A stretch of 64,000 nucleotides of DNA from Mantis religiosa (lineage: Eukaryota; Arthropoda; Insecta; Mantodea; Mantidae): positions 459,329,710 through 459,393,709 of the forward strand of contig CM060950.1 of NCBI GenBank assembly GCA_030765055.1, given 5' to 3'. Of the stretch, positions 1-11,002 are shown piece after piece (position 1 is the stretch's first letter; the number at the start of each line of letters is the position of its first letter). Made by a program: the position numbers and the translations under genes. The notes beneath the pieces were generated by a model, which was not told the DNA's origin, ran no database searches, and worked only from the letters and a program-made list of their open reading frames with translations.

Positions 1-983
1 ATTTCCATTTATCTCATTTTATTTGTTTCGGCAGACCTTTATCTGCATGTTATCTTTAACTGCCGGCCCTTGGTTTTCACACTGCCCGCCTATCAGTTCC
101 TTTTGTGTAAACAAGGCGCGTGATCGTAGATACGGGTTCGCGTCAATATCAAAGTGTGGGGCTTTATGATCACAAAAATTTCATACTGATAGTTTCTTTG
201 ATGTGGCACTTACAAAACATAGCATCTAGGAAAGCAGGGTACTGATTATGAAGGAAGTTATCTGCTCTAATCTACAGGTGGATGAAAAAGTGGATGGAAA
301 TCCTGAATGAGAATCAGTGAGTCGAATTTTTTCCTTTCAAAGCCCTAGGGTAATCCATCACCATTTTTCAAGGAGATAAATACCGTATGAATGAATTTTA
401 TTGAGCACATTTCGTTGTAATTACATAATAATTACTATATTGGAAATTTCCTTTGATTTAGAGTCCTTTAGTTTACATAAAGCTGAACATGTGGTTATAT
501 TGTGTATGGTGACCATTTTGCATCTCCAGTTTCCTTTTGACCTTGTTTATTTCCTACCTCTTACCTAAACTATTCTGCTCCCACTTTCCCCTTTTAATTT
601 CCATTTTATTTTACAGTTCCTCTTCACTCACTCAGGTTATCTCCGATTCGCTTGTATTATTCGGTTTTCATTAGCTTCCAAAGCTTCTCTAGGCTTCTCT
701 ATCCCAATGTCATTATTTCACTATAACCTCACTTCCATGTTTATCTCCGAATTTTATCTTTCATCACTTTTTCTCCAGTCACCAACATTTTTTATCTCTA
801 AGGTGGAATTCCTTAACAGCATGGTGCTAGGGAAAGGCGCAGCATAAACCTATAATTTTTCTAAGGAATGGAAATTAGGTTATGTTTGTATTTAACAAAA
901 TGTAAAGGCAGTCTTTTTATTATGCTTTGCATCTTTCCCTTTTCTGCACATTTTGCACTTCAATACGAAGCTTGCAGAGAAGT
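1..983. other. No recognisable gene
   Basis: AT-rich sequence with T-rich tracts around 540-800. I see no convincing reading frame, repeat family or RNA gene in either strand. A SINE head starts at about 988. Confidence 0.5.
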
Positions 984-987
984 AAAG

Positions 988-1088
988 TAGCCCCCTGCGG
1001 TAGCATGTCTACCTCATGTTCAACAGGTCCCAAGTTTGAATCTCAGTGAAGTGAGTTACCTGGATAAGTTCCTCCCCCCCCCCCCCCA
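988..1088 (+). repeat. tRNA-derived SINE, 5' head only (family A)
   Basis: The tRNA-like promoter region of the commonest SINE here is present: an A-box-like stretch, then the B box in the form gtttgaatct, then the gagttacctggataag start of the body. It is cut short at a run of 15 C (1074-1088). The rest of the body and the 3' tail are missing, so this is a truncated or eroded copy. Confidence 0.7.
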
Positions 1089-1323
1089 TCATAAAATAAC
1101 GTGGAATTTAGAGGACTTGAGGAGTCCTGAATATCCTGCTAAGGAATATCATGGCCGACATTGCGACAATGGAGTACTAACGGAGACAATGGTAAAAGAG
1201 AATACCAAAATATACATCCCGAATTTTTACAATTTTCATGCATATGCGTTGCAGTGCAAGAAAAGAGGAAGATCAACAGGTAGGATTTTATGCATCATCA
1301 AACCACAGCTGGCCCCTTTCAAG
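1089..1323 (+). pseudogene. Non-LTR retrotransposon endonuclease fragment
   Basis: The frame 1036-1323 contains LTETMVKENTKIYIPNF and HAYALQCKKRGRSTGRILC. This is the pattern of the apurinic-type endonuclease domain of non-LTR retrotransposons (a TE-x-W/M motif, then the RGRPSGGI-like motif). It is cut at 1323 by the hAT element and should resume at 10733 (RTRTG-like residues follow), but the far side is too decayed to assign a clade. This would be the oldest layer of the nest. The assignment rests on motif pattern only. Confidence 0.5.
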
Positions 1324-1752
1324 CAGGGGCATAACGTTAGGGCCTGTAATGCGGGGGGCCCGGTATTTTGGGGGCCTGCAGGAAAGGAAAAAAAGCATAC
1401 TATTGTTAATGAATATAACAGTTTGAATATATACAGAAATAAATTATGAAATATGTATAAGATAAATAGTAAAGTTTAATGTTAGTCTGCATAGAAATTT
1501 AATGACCAGATCAATGCAAACGGTTTCCTAGAATTGGTCAACGTTTAGTTGAGTTCAGCATAACACTGGTATGCATCATGTTTCTCTGTCGACACAAACG
1601 AGCGGAGCATAGTTACAACAATGAGAATGAATACCAAAATATTACATTAGGCAGGAAGTTATTCTGTATTAATGTCTAGAGTTCCTGATATTGTAATATG
1701 CACATTTTTTCTAAACATTTAACTTTTGTCACACTTCTCATCCAACAACAAT

Positions 1753-1990
1753 GCCCACCTTGGTAGAGTAGATGGTAGCACGTCTGCCTCACGTTCAAGA
1801 GGTCCCGAGTTCGAATTTCGGTCAGGATAAGGATAATGTTTTTTCGGGGTTTTTCCTTATCCTTCCTGACGAATGTCAGGTAACTAAGCTCCATGGATCC
1901 TGGACTCATTTGAGCATCATTTCACCCAATTCATTTACCGTCCGATATGACTTAACGTTGGAGGACGTAAATTACAAACAAAAAAAAAAG
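1753..1990 (+). repeat. tRNA-derived SINE (family A), near full length
   Basis: The copy has a tRNA-like head with B box gagttcgaatttcgg, a body with the fold-back pair around ttccttatcc, the conserved block tgagcatcatttcaccc, and the family end ggaggacgtaaattacaa followed by an A-rich tail. A short possible target duplication, caatg, flanks it. It lies inside hAT 1, upstream of the transposase region. Confidence 0.85.
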
Positions 1991-3243
1991 CAATGTCAAT
2001 TATACATTAAGATGTGAATAACTGGCAGGTCAATCAACAGCCAACTCAGTTTCATAAGAGCTTTCTTCGCGGGAACTAGGTGCATCGTAAAAAGTGTTGT
2101 GATATTTTCAAAACTTTGCTAGTTAAAAGTTTAACTTTTTCTATTTAACTGTGCACTTTTTCAGTAAAATGAAACCTTTCGAAGTTAAGTAGGAACATCT
2201 AATTAAAGAAGAAGCTTGTATTAGAAACATAAACAAATTAGTGAAAATAAGTTATCCTTTTTCTTCTAGTAGTAGTACTTGCTCAGCAGTTACGGAAGTT
2301 TGCAGTGTCACAAGTGAGTGCATTTCTGAAGTGAACACCAATAATAATTGTGAAAGTGAAAACGAAGATAGGAAACTCGCCATAAATATAATTAGGCCTA
2401 TCACTGACTATTCAAATGATCGTGCAGATGCAGATTATCAATTAGATGGAGATAATGAGACTAAAATGTTCCTTGTTAGACAAAATCCTTGTAAGCCAGC
2501 GGGCCCATTCCCCAAGATGCCAAGCAGGAAAACAGGTCCTTCCCCACTAAATATTACGAAAAGTTCACATTGGCTGGACAAAGAATTTGGAGAGAACGGT
2601 TGTGTTATTAATCTAAAAATGACTCTGTTTACTGTAAACCGTATTGGCTGCTTGGAGGACAGAAATCATCGTCAGCTTTTAGGGAAGGAGTTCGAGATTG
2701 GAGGTGCGTAACCAAAAGTATATTGCGACACGAAACTAGCTATGCACATTTGAACGCATGCGTCCTTTTCAATTCGTGGCGTAAGGAAAAAACAGATGAC
2801 GCGGGTATGAATTCAAAACTAAAGAAAAGTGAGAACATATGGAAACAGGACCTTGAGCGTATTGTGAATGTGATAACTCTGGCATCCAATAATTTAGCTT
2901 TTTGGCGGCATAGGGAGGAAATTGGAAAATCAAACAGTGGACACTTTCTGTCAGTAATTGAACTTCTTGCAACATACGATCCGGTATTAGGCGATTTAAT
3001 AAGTAAACCAAAATGCATGCAAAAATGCCTTAGCCCTGCAATTCAACATGAGTAAATAAACGTCTTATCCCGTGCAGTTGAAAAAGAAATTGTTAATGAC
3101 ATTAAAGCTTCCCCATTCTGTTCTATTATCACAGATACAACACAGGACATTACAAAAAAAGATCAGTTAACTGAGATATTTAGATACAGTTTCACATGAT
3201 GTCACTCAAAAGCCTTAGACTGAAGATAAATGGAAACTTTTTC

Positions 3244-3284
3244 CCGGAACCGGTTTCTGAGGTCTTCCCTCTATCTTCAGCCGG
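3244..3284 (-). ncRNA. Hammerhead ribozyme motif, PLE 1 left arm
   Basis: On the minus strand the order is ccgg, CTGAAGA (fits CUGANGA), a stem II closed by GAGG/CCTC with a gaaga loop, GAAA, a short CC/GG stem III, then the cleavage triplet GTT followed by ccgg. Stem I is formed by the two ccgg blocks. All core positions of a type I hammerhead with a minimal stem III are present. PLEs are known to carry such ribozymes. Confidence 0.75.
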
Positions 3285-3886
3285 ACATCGACTTGTTCTC
3301 ATTGGTGTAGCTGGCAATATTTTGTCATCGGTCTCCTCTGGTGGCGGTTCGAGGAACTTGCTGAACAAATCTTTCTGGGGGATGTCGAAATTGAATACTT
3401 TGTTCCTATTTTTTGAAATAAAGATTTGTTCCCATGTGGAGAGTTCTTCTTTTCCTGTTGTATGTTTTAGTAATTTTGGTTCTGGATTTATGTTGTGGTT
3501 TTTTTCCCAAAAGTGCGTGGCAACTGCTGCTTTTCTAATTGTTTGTATTTTATGTTCCTAAGGTGTTCCTTTGCTCTTGTTTCTAAATTTCAAGAGCAAA
3601 GGAACACTTTAGGAACATAAAATACAAACAATTAAAAAAATCAGCAGTTGCCACGCATTTTTGGGAAAAAAACCACAACATAAATCCAGAACCAAAATTA
3701 CTAAAACATACAACAGGAAAAGAAGAACTGTCCACATGGGAACAAATCTTTATTTCAAAAAATAGGAACAAGGTATTCAATTTCGACATCCCCCAGAAAG
3801 ATTTGTTCAGCAAGTTCCTCGAACCGCCACCAGAGGAGACCGATGACAAAATATTGCCAGCTACACCAATGAGAACAAGTCGATGT

Positions 3887-3927
3887 CCGGCTGAAGATAG
3901 AGGGAAGACCTCAGAAACCCGTTCCGG
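3887..3927 (+). ncRNA. Hammerhead ribozyme motif, PLE 1 right arm
   Basis: This is the mirror copy of the motif in the left arm. The CTGAAGA core, the GAGG/CCTC stem II and the ccgg stem I are conserved. Stem III reads CCCGTT instead of CCGGTT, which breaks one stem III pair, so this copy is predicted weaker than the left one. Confidence 0.65.
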
Positions 3928-4345
3928 GAAAATTTAAAAGTGAGTGTCGTTTTGTGTTATTAATCGACTCCCAATTAATTTAGTTTATACAACAACACTG
4001 TTTTCAACACTTCCATGAAAGGATTTATATACAAAGGTGTTAGAACAAGAATTCAACCAAGACAGAGAACCGCAAAATATGTGCTTTGTACAGCGCATAA
4101 TTTAAATCTAGTACTTAACGATGCTGCATGTGGAATTCAAAAAGTCAGGTCATTTTATGATACAGTATAAACGTAGTATCTGTTCTTTAGTAACAGTATT
4201 AAAAGATGGGAACTATTGGTAACTTCTTATATTTTAAAAAAGCTTTGCCCAGCTCGTTGTTCTTCGAGAAACCAGTCTGTTAAAACCATTCAGAATGCAT
4301 ATTTCGATGTACTTAAGGTTCTGTCAAAAATAATACTGATATCTA

Positions 4346-4346
<1 letters not shown>

Positions 4347-4384
<38 letters not shown>
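4347..4384 (+). repeat. Poly-A tract inside hAT 1 relic
   Basis: A pure A tract of about 37 nt breaks the transposase frame between FDVLKVLSKI and the EKFEFIF block. It may be a slippage expansion or the scar of a retroposed insertion; no target duplication is evident. Confidence 0.8.
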
Positions 4385-4385
<1 letters not shown>

Positions 4386-5009
4386 GAAAGAAAGAGAGGA
4401 AACTGTAATTTTGAAAAATCAGTTAGAGAAATTTGAATTCATTTTTCAGATATTGCTGCAATCAAAGATTATAGAATGTACAAACTTAGCATCTCAAATT
4501 ATGCAATCGAAAAATGTAGATGTTGATTAAGCGTGTTCTCTTGTTCAGAATACAGCTAATAATTTATCTTTCTATCGAAAAAACTTTGAAGAAGCAATGT
4601 CATCAGCCATATCTTTGGCAAAAAATGGGTCATTTCACTAAAATTTCAAAATAAAAGAATTCGAAAAGTGAAAAAACACCTTGATGAATTGTGTCAAGAC
4701 GAGCGGCTAGTGGATAAAAGTATGTATTTCAGAACCATTGTTTTTAATGGTTGTTTGGACATTATTGTAGCCCAGTTAAGAGACAGATTTGAGAGTATGC
4801 ACAATGTTCACCGTTTCTTCAAAATTATGTTCCCAAAATTCATAAATGCTGCCTCCGATGAAGAGATTCACAATGCAGCAGTAATTCTTCAAAATGAATA
4901 TGGGGAGGATTTATCTAGTGAATTTCCAGATCAAGTAATAGGTTTCCAAAACGCTCTGAAAAGAGAAATATCCGTACTCGACTTAACAAAACTATTAGTA
5001 ATAAAATAA

Positions 5010-6062
5010 ATAAAAAAATAATAAAATCTGCATATCTAATAGCCCGGTTTCTGGAATCAATACCAGGCCTTATTATGCAAACTTTATTAACTTCTCAATC
5101 AGATTTCACAAAACAATTTACATTTTTTGCAGATATAATCTACTTTCTACCTTAATGAACTAACTAAACCTAAAGATTACTGGATTCCAGTAACCTTACA
5201 AATATCTATCTAAAACAGACTTTTTTCTACTTTACTTCTATTTCACCAATATAAATCAAATCTACATTTCTGCTACAGCTTTAAAATTTCCTCTTCTGCA
5301 ACTGGTATCCAAAGCTTCCTCCTACTGGTATTCATCACCTAAAGAAACTGGCATCAGTAGATGGAGCTGGTTCGTCAGTTCCAGACATCCGCATAGTCAT
5401 CTCTCCGCTACTGCATAATCAGTTGCATCTGTCCGCTCTGATACTTTCCATATATATCTTCTCTCTCCTGGTATTCTCTTTCTCTATATGGTCATTCTGT
5501 CTTTCTGTCTTCTTTCTGATGTCGATAATTGGCATCTTAAATCAAGTCTTCAAGTCTGGTAATCTGTATCTTCAGTTTCTCTTGGTCCTATTTTCCTCCG
5601 ACGGTCTCTTAAGTTATATTCTTTTGTCATAGATTGAAATGTTCTTACATTTCTTTCTTCAAATATTTTGTCATGGGTCATATATTCCTCCAACGCCTTA
5701 ACGGATATTATTTGAGACATATTTTCTAAATGTACATAATCTTCTGCATCTCGTTAAGATGTTCCATAAACATTTTCCTTGAAGTTTCCTTCGACCGTCT
5801 TCTACTAGTTCACTATATTTATTGCACTCAAAAATAACATGTTCAGGTGAATCTAAACAGTTACATTGCTCACATAAATCTGAGTTATTCTTCCCTATTC
5901 TTTTTAAATATACATTGTATGGGCCATGTCCTGTAACAAAATGAAAAAAATCCTTTTCTTGGTTTTATATGTTCCAATTTTAGCCTGTCTTTAATGTCCG
6001 GGAATAAATCATGTACTCTTCTGCCTACGTGTGCATTATCCCACTCTTCTTGCCATTCTTGT
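5010..6062 (-). mobile_element. Non-LTR retrotransposon 3' end, 5'-truncated
   Basis: On the minus strand the frame from about 6060 down to 5770 reads EWQEEWDNAHVGRRVHD, FHFVTGHGPYNVYLKRIG and then the Cys/His finger CEQCNCLDSPEHVIFEC. This is the C-terminal finger of I/R1/Jockey-type ORF2 proteins. A 3' untranslated stretch follows, ending in AT-rich tetranucleotide-like repeats at about 5010-5035. It splits hAT 1 between SVLDLTKLLV and LTIPVTVCSAERSFSK. Borders are approximate. Confidence 0.65.
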
Positions 6063-6691
6063 TTTTAACTATTCCTGTTACTGTTTGTTCGGCTGAACGT
6101 TCATTTTCGAAGCGCAAAATTATAAAGGACTATCTGCAGAATTCTGACACAAGATAGACTAAGTGAACGCAGCCTACTCAGTATCGAAAGTGAAACAGCT
6201 AGATCCATTGATGTCAGTGAAATCATCCATACCAGTGTTTCTCAAAATGTGGTCCGCGGACCCCCGGGGGTCTGCGAGGGGGCCCCTTAAGTCAAGATAT
6301 AATGTTGAATTAAAACTATAGAAAACGTAAAAGTGTATTTACTGAGTCACTTATCTGCTCGGTGCCGAACTACATACCTTTTACTTAACATTTTTATGCA
6401 GCTATGTCGTAACGATATAACGTAACTGAAAGGTGCAATCAACGTAACAGTTGGGAGTGTCTAGTGCAGCGTTATAATAGCAGCGAGCAGCCGTACTGAG
6501 TGTGAGCGTTAGCTGCGGTGCGGGTGCAGTCAGCCTAGCCTGAGCGCGGAGGTCTGAGTCAGCGCTGTCACTGGCACCGGCTGCCCGTACGCATGCACAA
6601 CAAACCAGTCATTCTCGCTACGTTGAAGCCAGTGATAGTGTTTGATTGTCCTGACAGTTTGTAATTGTGAGAATTTATTCGCGTCGTTCAA

Positions 6692-8390
6692 CATGAATCA
6701 TTTATTACAGACTGGATCAATTGACCGTAAGTCTACAATAACTGGCGATCCAGAGGCAAATTGTAGTACTGAGCCTCCTAGTATAACTAGTTGCTGTTCT
6801 GCCAATCTGCAAAAAGCAAAACGGTGAAAATACAGCTAAGAATATTTGGGTTTCGGATTTTTTCGAGCTAGAACTGAAGATAAACAAAAACCTCATTGTG
6901 TTTTGGGTTATGGTGTACTGCCCAATGACGCAATGAAGCATGCTAAGCTGCGAAGGCATTTAGAGACGAAACATCCGGATTGCATTGGTAAGACACTTGA
7001 TTATTTTACAATTAAAGTAAAGAGATGAAAATGAGTAAATGTGGAATAGAAAAAATTTCTACTGGAACGAGTAGTGAGAAGACAACATTAGCTTCCTATG
7101 AAGTGGTGCTACTCATTACTAAAAGTGGCAAGCCTTATAACATTGCAGAGGAGTTAATACTGCCAGCAGCAAAGAATGTGTAGCATACTGATTGGTAACT
7201 CAATTGCCAAAGAGCTCAACACAGTCACACTATCAAATGATTCAGTTAAACGTAGAATTGTCGATGTCTCAAAATGTCCGGGACCAGCTGATTATGAAGT
7301 TAAAATCGACAGCAATGCCATGTTATGTAGGCATAAGCTCAACTTCCAGCTGTCAGTACTTTCATGTACAATGTATGCTTTATAACTTGACGAAAGTACT
7401 GATTTCACTGACACTGTCAACTCTGAGATTAAATGGACTCATTGCTCGATACATAGAGAGGCGTTGGCTGTAAAAAGAATTCCACCAAATTTGAAGGAAA
7501 CATTAGAAGAGTTGGTTAAAATTGTGAACTACATTAAAGTCTGTCCTCTTAACTCACGGATATTCAAGAGACTATGTGAAGAAATGGGAAGCGAACATAA
7601 ACAACTGTTCTTGCACACAGACATTTGCTGGCTTTCTTATAGAAATATTCTTTCGCAATTTTTTAATTACGTAATGAAGTAAGGCTATTTTTGAAGATGG
7701 CAAGCATGAACAGTTTCAGCGAACGACTGTGTGACTTTGAATGGTTGTGCAAAGTGGCATATCTAGCTAGCCTTTTCTCACACTTAAATGAACTAAACCA
7801 AAAATTGCAAGGACCAAAACCAGATGTTTTCACGGTTCATGAGACAATTGAAGCAATGATAGGAAAACTTCAAGTGTAGAAAGATCGTGTGGAAAAGAAA
7901 TCCTTAGGCAGCTTTCCTGTTTTGAAATAATTTCTGACTTCATCAGAAGAAACTTTGCCTAAAAATATTGAAGAAGCAATAGTAGAACACCTGAATAGCC
8001 TATCAAAAACTTTGAGGAAGTACTTTCCAGCACCGGCAGATGATCAGAATGAGTGCATAAAGTATCTTTTCCAGAAAAAAGACGTAGGTAGCAGCATTGA
8101 TAGCCTTTCGGAAAAAGAACAGGACCAACTAATAGAGTTATTTAACAGCAAAGAATGGAAGGTTGTATGCTAGGAAAATGAACTTGCAAAATTTTGGTTA
8201 CTGGCGCAGAATGAATTTAATGAACTTGCCACCAAAGCACTTAAGTATATTGTGCCCTTCCCGACCACCTATCTGTGCGAGTAAACATGTTCACTGTTGT
8301 ACAACGTCAAGCTATTGAAGAGAAACAGACTTGCCAATGTAGAAACTGACTTAATAGTAAAAATCACCAACATTATGCCCAGCTGAACTG
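6692..8390 (+). pseudogene. hAT 2 transposase relic (ZBED5/FAM200-like)
   Basis: The first ATG is in MNHLLQTGSIDRKST. A BED-type finger follows near 6845-7020 (LGFGFFRA, then C...C...LRRHLETKHP...). The catalytic-region block EALAVKRIPPNLKE is near 7463-7500, then CEEMGSEHKQLFLHT and WLSYRN (7575-7640), FEWLCKVAYLASLFSHLNELN (7736-7800), and the C-terminal hAT dimerisation region (QNEFNELATKALKYIVPF, then a TYLCE block) near 8200-8380. The order matches ZBED5/FAM200-type hAT proteins. At least five frameshifts or stops are visible. The first BED cysteine pair is imperfect (CVLGYGV in place of CVxC). Confidence 0.8.
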
Positions 8391-8545
8391 AGCTTACTCA
8401 ACCCTCCACCCCCCCCCAAAAAAAATTGCATTGTTCACATTAATACATTCCAATGAACAAAGTTTCATGTAAGACCTGAAGCTTTCCTGGCGACGAATAC
8501 GCTCACTTTATTCTCGGGCAGCCAGCCAGTTGAAAAGATGATTAG

Positions 8546-8587
8546 ATATCAACGTTTCGGGAGTGTACATCTCCCTCGTCAGGATAT
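8546..8587 (-). ncRNA. Hammerhead ribozyme motif, PLE 2 left arm
   Basis: On the minus strand ATATC is followed by CTGACGA, a stem II of GGGAG/CTCCC around atgtaca, then GAAAC, GTT and GATAT. The CUGANGA and GAAA cores are intact. Stem I is ATATC/GATAT. Stem III is only AC/GT with no loop, the minimal form that is typically active as a dimer. This is one of the best hammerhead matches in the window. Confidence 0.75.
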
Positions 8588-8886
8588 TTATAAAATGTTA
8601 TAACCACAGATGAAATACTGGATATAACACAACTATAAACAAAGACAAAACCCTATCAAAATTCGCATTACTGAACAAAATACTGTTTTCAGTAAATTAA
8701 ATGCCAGGTCAGGAGATGGTGTGAGTATAGAAAATTGTGTCAAAGAAACTTAACTTGATTAACAAGCTGTATTGATCTTTGCTTCTTAATTCGACGGATT
8801 TCCATTTTAAGGCCAGTTTCCAAGAGGAGCTGAACTGAAATCTAGCATCACGATTAAGCGTGCTCCTTTCAGAGGAATTAAAAATG

Positions 8887-9290
8887 AAATAATTAAGCCA
8901 CCTCCAAAGATTAAACATCTGTTGGGACCAGTGAAAGACAAACTGGACTTCCAAGTTCCGGGAGTTTACCGCCTTCCCTGTGAATGTGGGACACCGTATA
9001 TAGGACAAACCAGAAGGACCATCGCTACAGGAATTATCGAACCTGAACGGAGCATTCGTTTAATGCAACCTGAGAAGTCTGGTCTGGCAGAGCATTGTTT
9101 TGATAACGACCATAGAGCCAGCTTTCGGGAGACGACCATCTTGGCAAAATAAAACAGTTACTGGGAGTGGAGAATTAAGGAAGCTTTGGCGATTTCCTCT
9201 GAAAGGAGCACACTTAATCGTGATGCTGGATTTCAGTTCAGCTCCTCTTGGAAACCGGCCTTAAAATGGAAATCCGTCGAATTAAGAAGC
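8887..9290 (+). pseudogene. PLE GIY-YIG endonuclease domain remnant
   Basis: The frame reads LLGPVKDKLDFQVPG, then GVYRLPCECGTPYIGQTRR. This is the GIY-YIG core with the preceding Cys residues typical of Penelope-like elements. SGLAEHCFDNDH and the C-terminal SERSTLNRDAGFQFSS follow. The RT domain is absent and a TAA lies after ETTILAK (9150-9152), so this is a 5'-truncated, dead copy. The endonuclease would nick target DNA for priming. The region around GIIEPERSIR appears shifted relative to the usual KEH motif. Confidence 0.85.
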
Positions 9291-9369
9291 AAAGATCAAT
9301 ACAGCTTGATAATCAAGTTAAGTAGTTACGTTTCTTTGACACAATTTTCTATACTCACGCCATCTCCTG

Positions 9370-9602
9370 CCCGCCTCGGTAGTGTGGTGGTAGCATGTCT
9401 GCCTCACGTTCAAGAGGTCCCGAGTTCGAATCTCGGTCAGGGGTTACCTGCATAAGGTTTTTCCGGGGTTTTCCCTTATCCTGAAAGACGAATGTCAGGT
9501 AACTCTAAGTTCTATGGACCCTGGGCTCATTTGAGCATCATTTCACCCATTCCATTCATCGTCCGATATGACTTAACGTTGGAGGACGTAAATTACAACA
9601 AT
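9370..9602 (+). repeat. tRNA-derived SINE (family A), full length with TSD
   Basis: A complete copy: head gcccgcctcggtag, B box gagttcgaatctcgg, body, and end ggaggacgtaaattacaa. A perfect 11-bp target duplication gccatctcctg flanks it (9359-9369 and 9603-9613). The inverted PLE arm at 8706-8726 preserves the pre-insertion sequence, so it is an internal empty-site control and dates this SINE after the formation of the palindrome. Confidence 0.95.
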
Positions 9603-9734
9603 GCCATCTCCTGACCTGATATTTACTTTACTGAAAACAGTCTTTTGTTCAGTAATGCGAATTTTATAGTGTTTTGTCTTTGTTTATAGTTGTGTTATAT
9701 CTAGTATTTCATTTGTGGTTATAACATTTAATAA

Positions 9735-9778
9735 ATATCCTGATGATGGGAGAGATGCACACTCCCGAAACGCGATAT
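9735..9778 (+). ncRNA. Hammerhead ribozyme motif, PLE 2 right arm
   Basis: ATATC, CTGATGA, a GGGAG/CTCCC stem II, GAAAC, then CGC and GATAT. The cleavage-site triplet, which reads GTT in the partner arm, is altered to GC here. The core is recognisable but the copy is probably inactive. Confidence 0.65.
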
Positions 9779-10907
9779 CTAATCATCTTTTCATCTGGCT
9801 GGCTGCCCGAGAAGAAAGTGAAAGTTTCACGTTTTTACCGCATAAACCAATTTTTTAGAAACACAATACTAGCTTTTTTGAAATGGTGGATTCAGAACAT
9901 TATGAGTAACTATTTTATATGTATAAAATGGTTTCTTTGCATGAAAACCAAATTCACTTTTATAACATGTGCTTATTCTTTTTAATCCTTGGGTTATCCA
10001 AAGAGTGTGGTATTTCAAATTTTTACTGACGTACGGCTAAAGTTAAATGAAAACCTAGTTAGACAAATTTGTATAAAATTTTAAAATATATTTTTTATTT
10101 AAAATACATTTTATACACAAGTTTATTTTATTTAGTTTAATTTTCACTTTTTAATATCTTATTAATTAAATTTAAAAGTAAATATACAAGAAAATATCTT
10201 AAATTATACCTACAGTAATTATTTAAATTCCAATTATAAAATTCAACCAAAAGTGGATCCGTTCATATAAATTGAGTTGCCGAACAATAGGGATCCGCAA
10301 ATAAGTTGATAAGGGGGTCCTTGAGGCAGAAGAGTTTGAGAAACACTGATCCATACCTTCGCATCTCAGAAAGCGTGCCGCATGGTCCACTTTCATGTAA
10401 TGGAGCATGCTGTTGATATCAATAAAGAAAAAAAAAGGTAAGTAGAGTGAGGTTTTATAAGTACAAGTACATTAATTATCAAACAATAGAAGTATAGATT
10501 TATCCTCATTGATATAAAATATCAACCCCTATTATGTACGTAATTTTAGTGGTATTAATTTTGTTCAATACTTAGAAAATAGTGATCAAATAATAGCTTT
10601 GTTTATATTACGTAGGATTATACAATGCATTCCATTAAATTTTCAACCTGCTGTAGCCGAAGTTACGTTAATTACTGATCGGTTATACATTACGATTTTA
10701 ATTTTTGCAGGTGGGCCCATATTGCTTTCAAGCTACTATTAAGATAAGGTGCTGGTTGTCAGGACAAGAACTGGAGTTCCTTTAAATACCAAATTTGCCA
10801 TTTAACATAGGCATCTTCCAAGGCTGGATACAAAGATTTTCGAGAAAATTATTCACCCCAAATTATCCTTTACACAGACGATTACCTTTTATGACTGGTA
10901 AACTTCA

Positions 10908-10930
10908 ATAATAATAATAATAATAATAAA
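10908..10930 (+). repeat. AAT microsatellite
   Basis: About seven AAT units followed by an A run, between the decayed endonuclease remnant and the next SINE. Confidence 0.85.
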
Positions 10931-11002
10931 AAAAGTAGATCTCTCTTTCAGACACACAGATTATGTTTAATACTTTTTATGGAGTGAGCAATTTTGGAGA
11001 CT

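Larger units (their letters stand above)
3205..4010. mobile_element. Penelope-like element remnant 1, large palindrome
   Basis: Two arms of about 350 bp (about 3226-3580 and 3590-3937) are near-perfect inverted copies around a 10-bp centre. Both arms encode, reading outwards from the centre, the C-terminal end of a PLE GIY-YIG protein (AVATHFWEKNHN..., then STWEQIFIS and FNFDIPQKD). A one-sided tail of about 60 bp follows the right arm. The copy splits the hAT 1 transposase between the TDTTQDI and CTAHNLNL blocks. Outer borders are approximate because I found no clear target duplication. Confidence 0.75.
2241..6224 (+). pseudogene. hAT 1 transposase relic (DUF4371/ZMYM1-like), interrupted
   Basis: Pieces align in order with the DUF4371-type hAT transposases (known relatives: ZMYM1 and TTF-type zinc-finger proteins). 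A TTF-like region at about 2550-2760 ends in RHETSYAHLNACV. LAFWRHREEIGKSNSGHF and LATYDPVLGDLI lie near 2900-3000, SIITDTTQDI near 3120-3160, a CTAHNLNLVLNDA stretch near 4085-4130, and FEFIFQILLQSKIIECTNLAS near 4430-4495. The dimerisation block with AERSFSK is near 6085-6110, continues to 6224, and then resumes after hAT 2 at 10349-10439 (FASQKACRMVHFHVMEHAV). Several stops, frameshifts, an A37 tract and three insertions make it non-functional. Catalytic residues cannot all be assigned. Confidence 0.8.
8470..9820 (+). mobile_element. Penelope-like element remnant 2, palindromic, with GIY-YIG core
   Basis: Inverted arms (about 8498-8890 and 9190-9820, the latter enlarged by a SINE) flank a central GIY-YIG reading frame. 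A tail of about 28 bp (gacctgaagctttcctgg...) is present only on the left. The target duplication is aaagtttcatg (8459-8469) against aaagtttcacg (9821-9831), one transition apart. The arrangement is the inverted form of the PLE terminal repeat. It is inserted in hAT 2, downstream of its transposase. Confidence 0.85.
6233..10348 (+). mobile_element. hAT transposon 2 (ZBED5-like), nested in hAT 1
   Basis: The termini are exact inverted repeats, cagtgtttctcaaa at 6233 and tttgagaaacactg ending at 10348. A perfect 8-bp target duplication atccatac flanks them (6225-6232 and 10349-10356). Removing the element restores the hAT 1 frame through IIHTFASQ. The element contains a BED-finger/hAT transposase relic and a PLE that itself carries a SINE. 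This is the most cleanly delimited hAT here. Confidence 0.95.
1324..10724 (+). mobile_element. hAT transposon 1 (ZMYM1-like), full span with nested insertions
   Basis: The element begins with caggggcataac, a typical hAT terminus. It is flanked by the perfect 8-bp duplication ctttcaag (1316-1323 and 10725-10732), and hAT elements make 8-bp duplications. The right terminus (gggcccatattg) has diverged from the left, so terminal inverted repeats are poor beyond the CA/TG ends; the TSD is the main support. The span holds a transposase relic of the DUF4371/ZMYM1 type, a SINE, a PLE palindrome, a minus-strand non-LTR piece and a second hAT. Confidence 0.8.
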
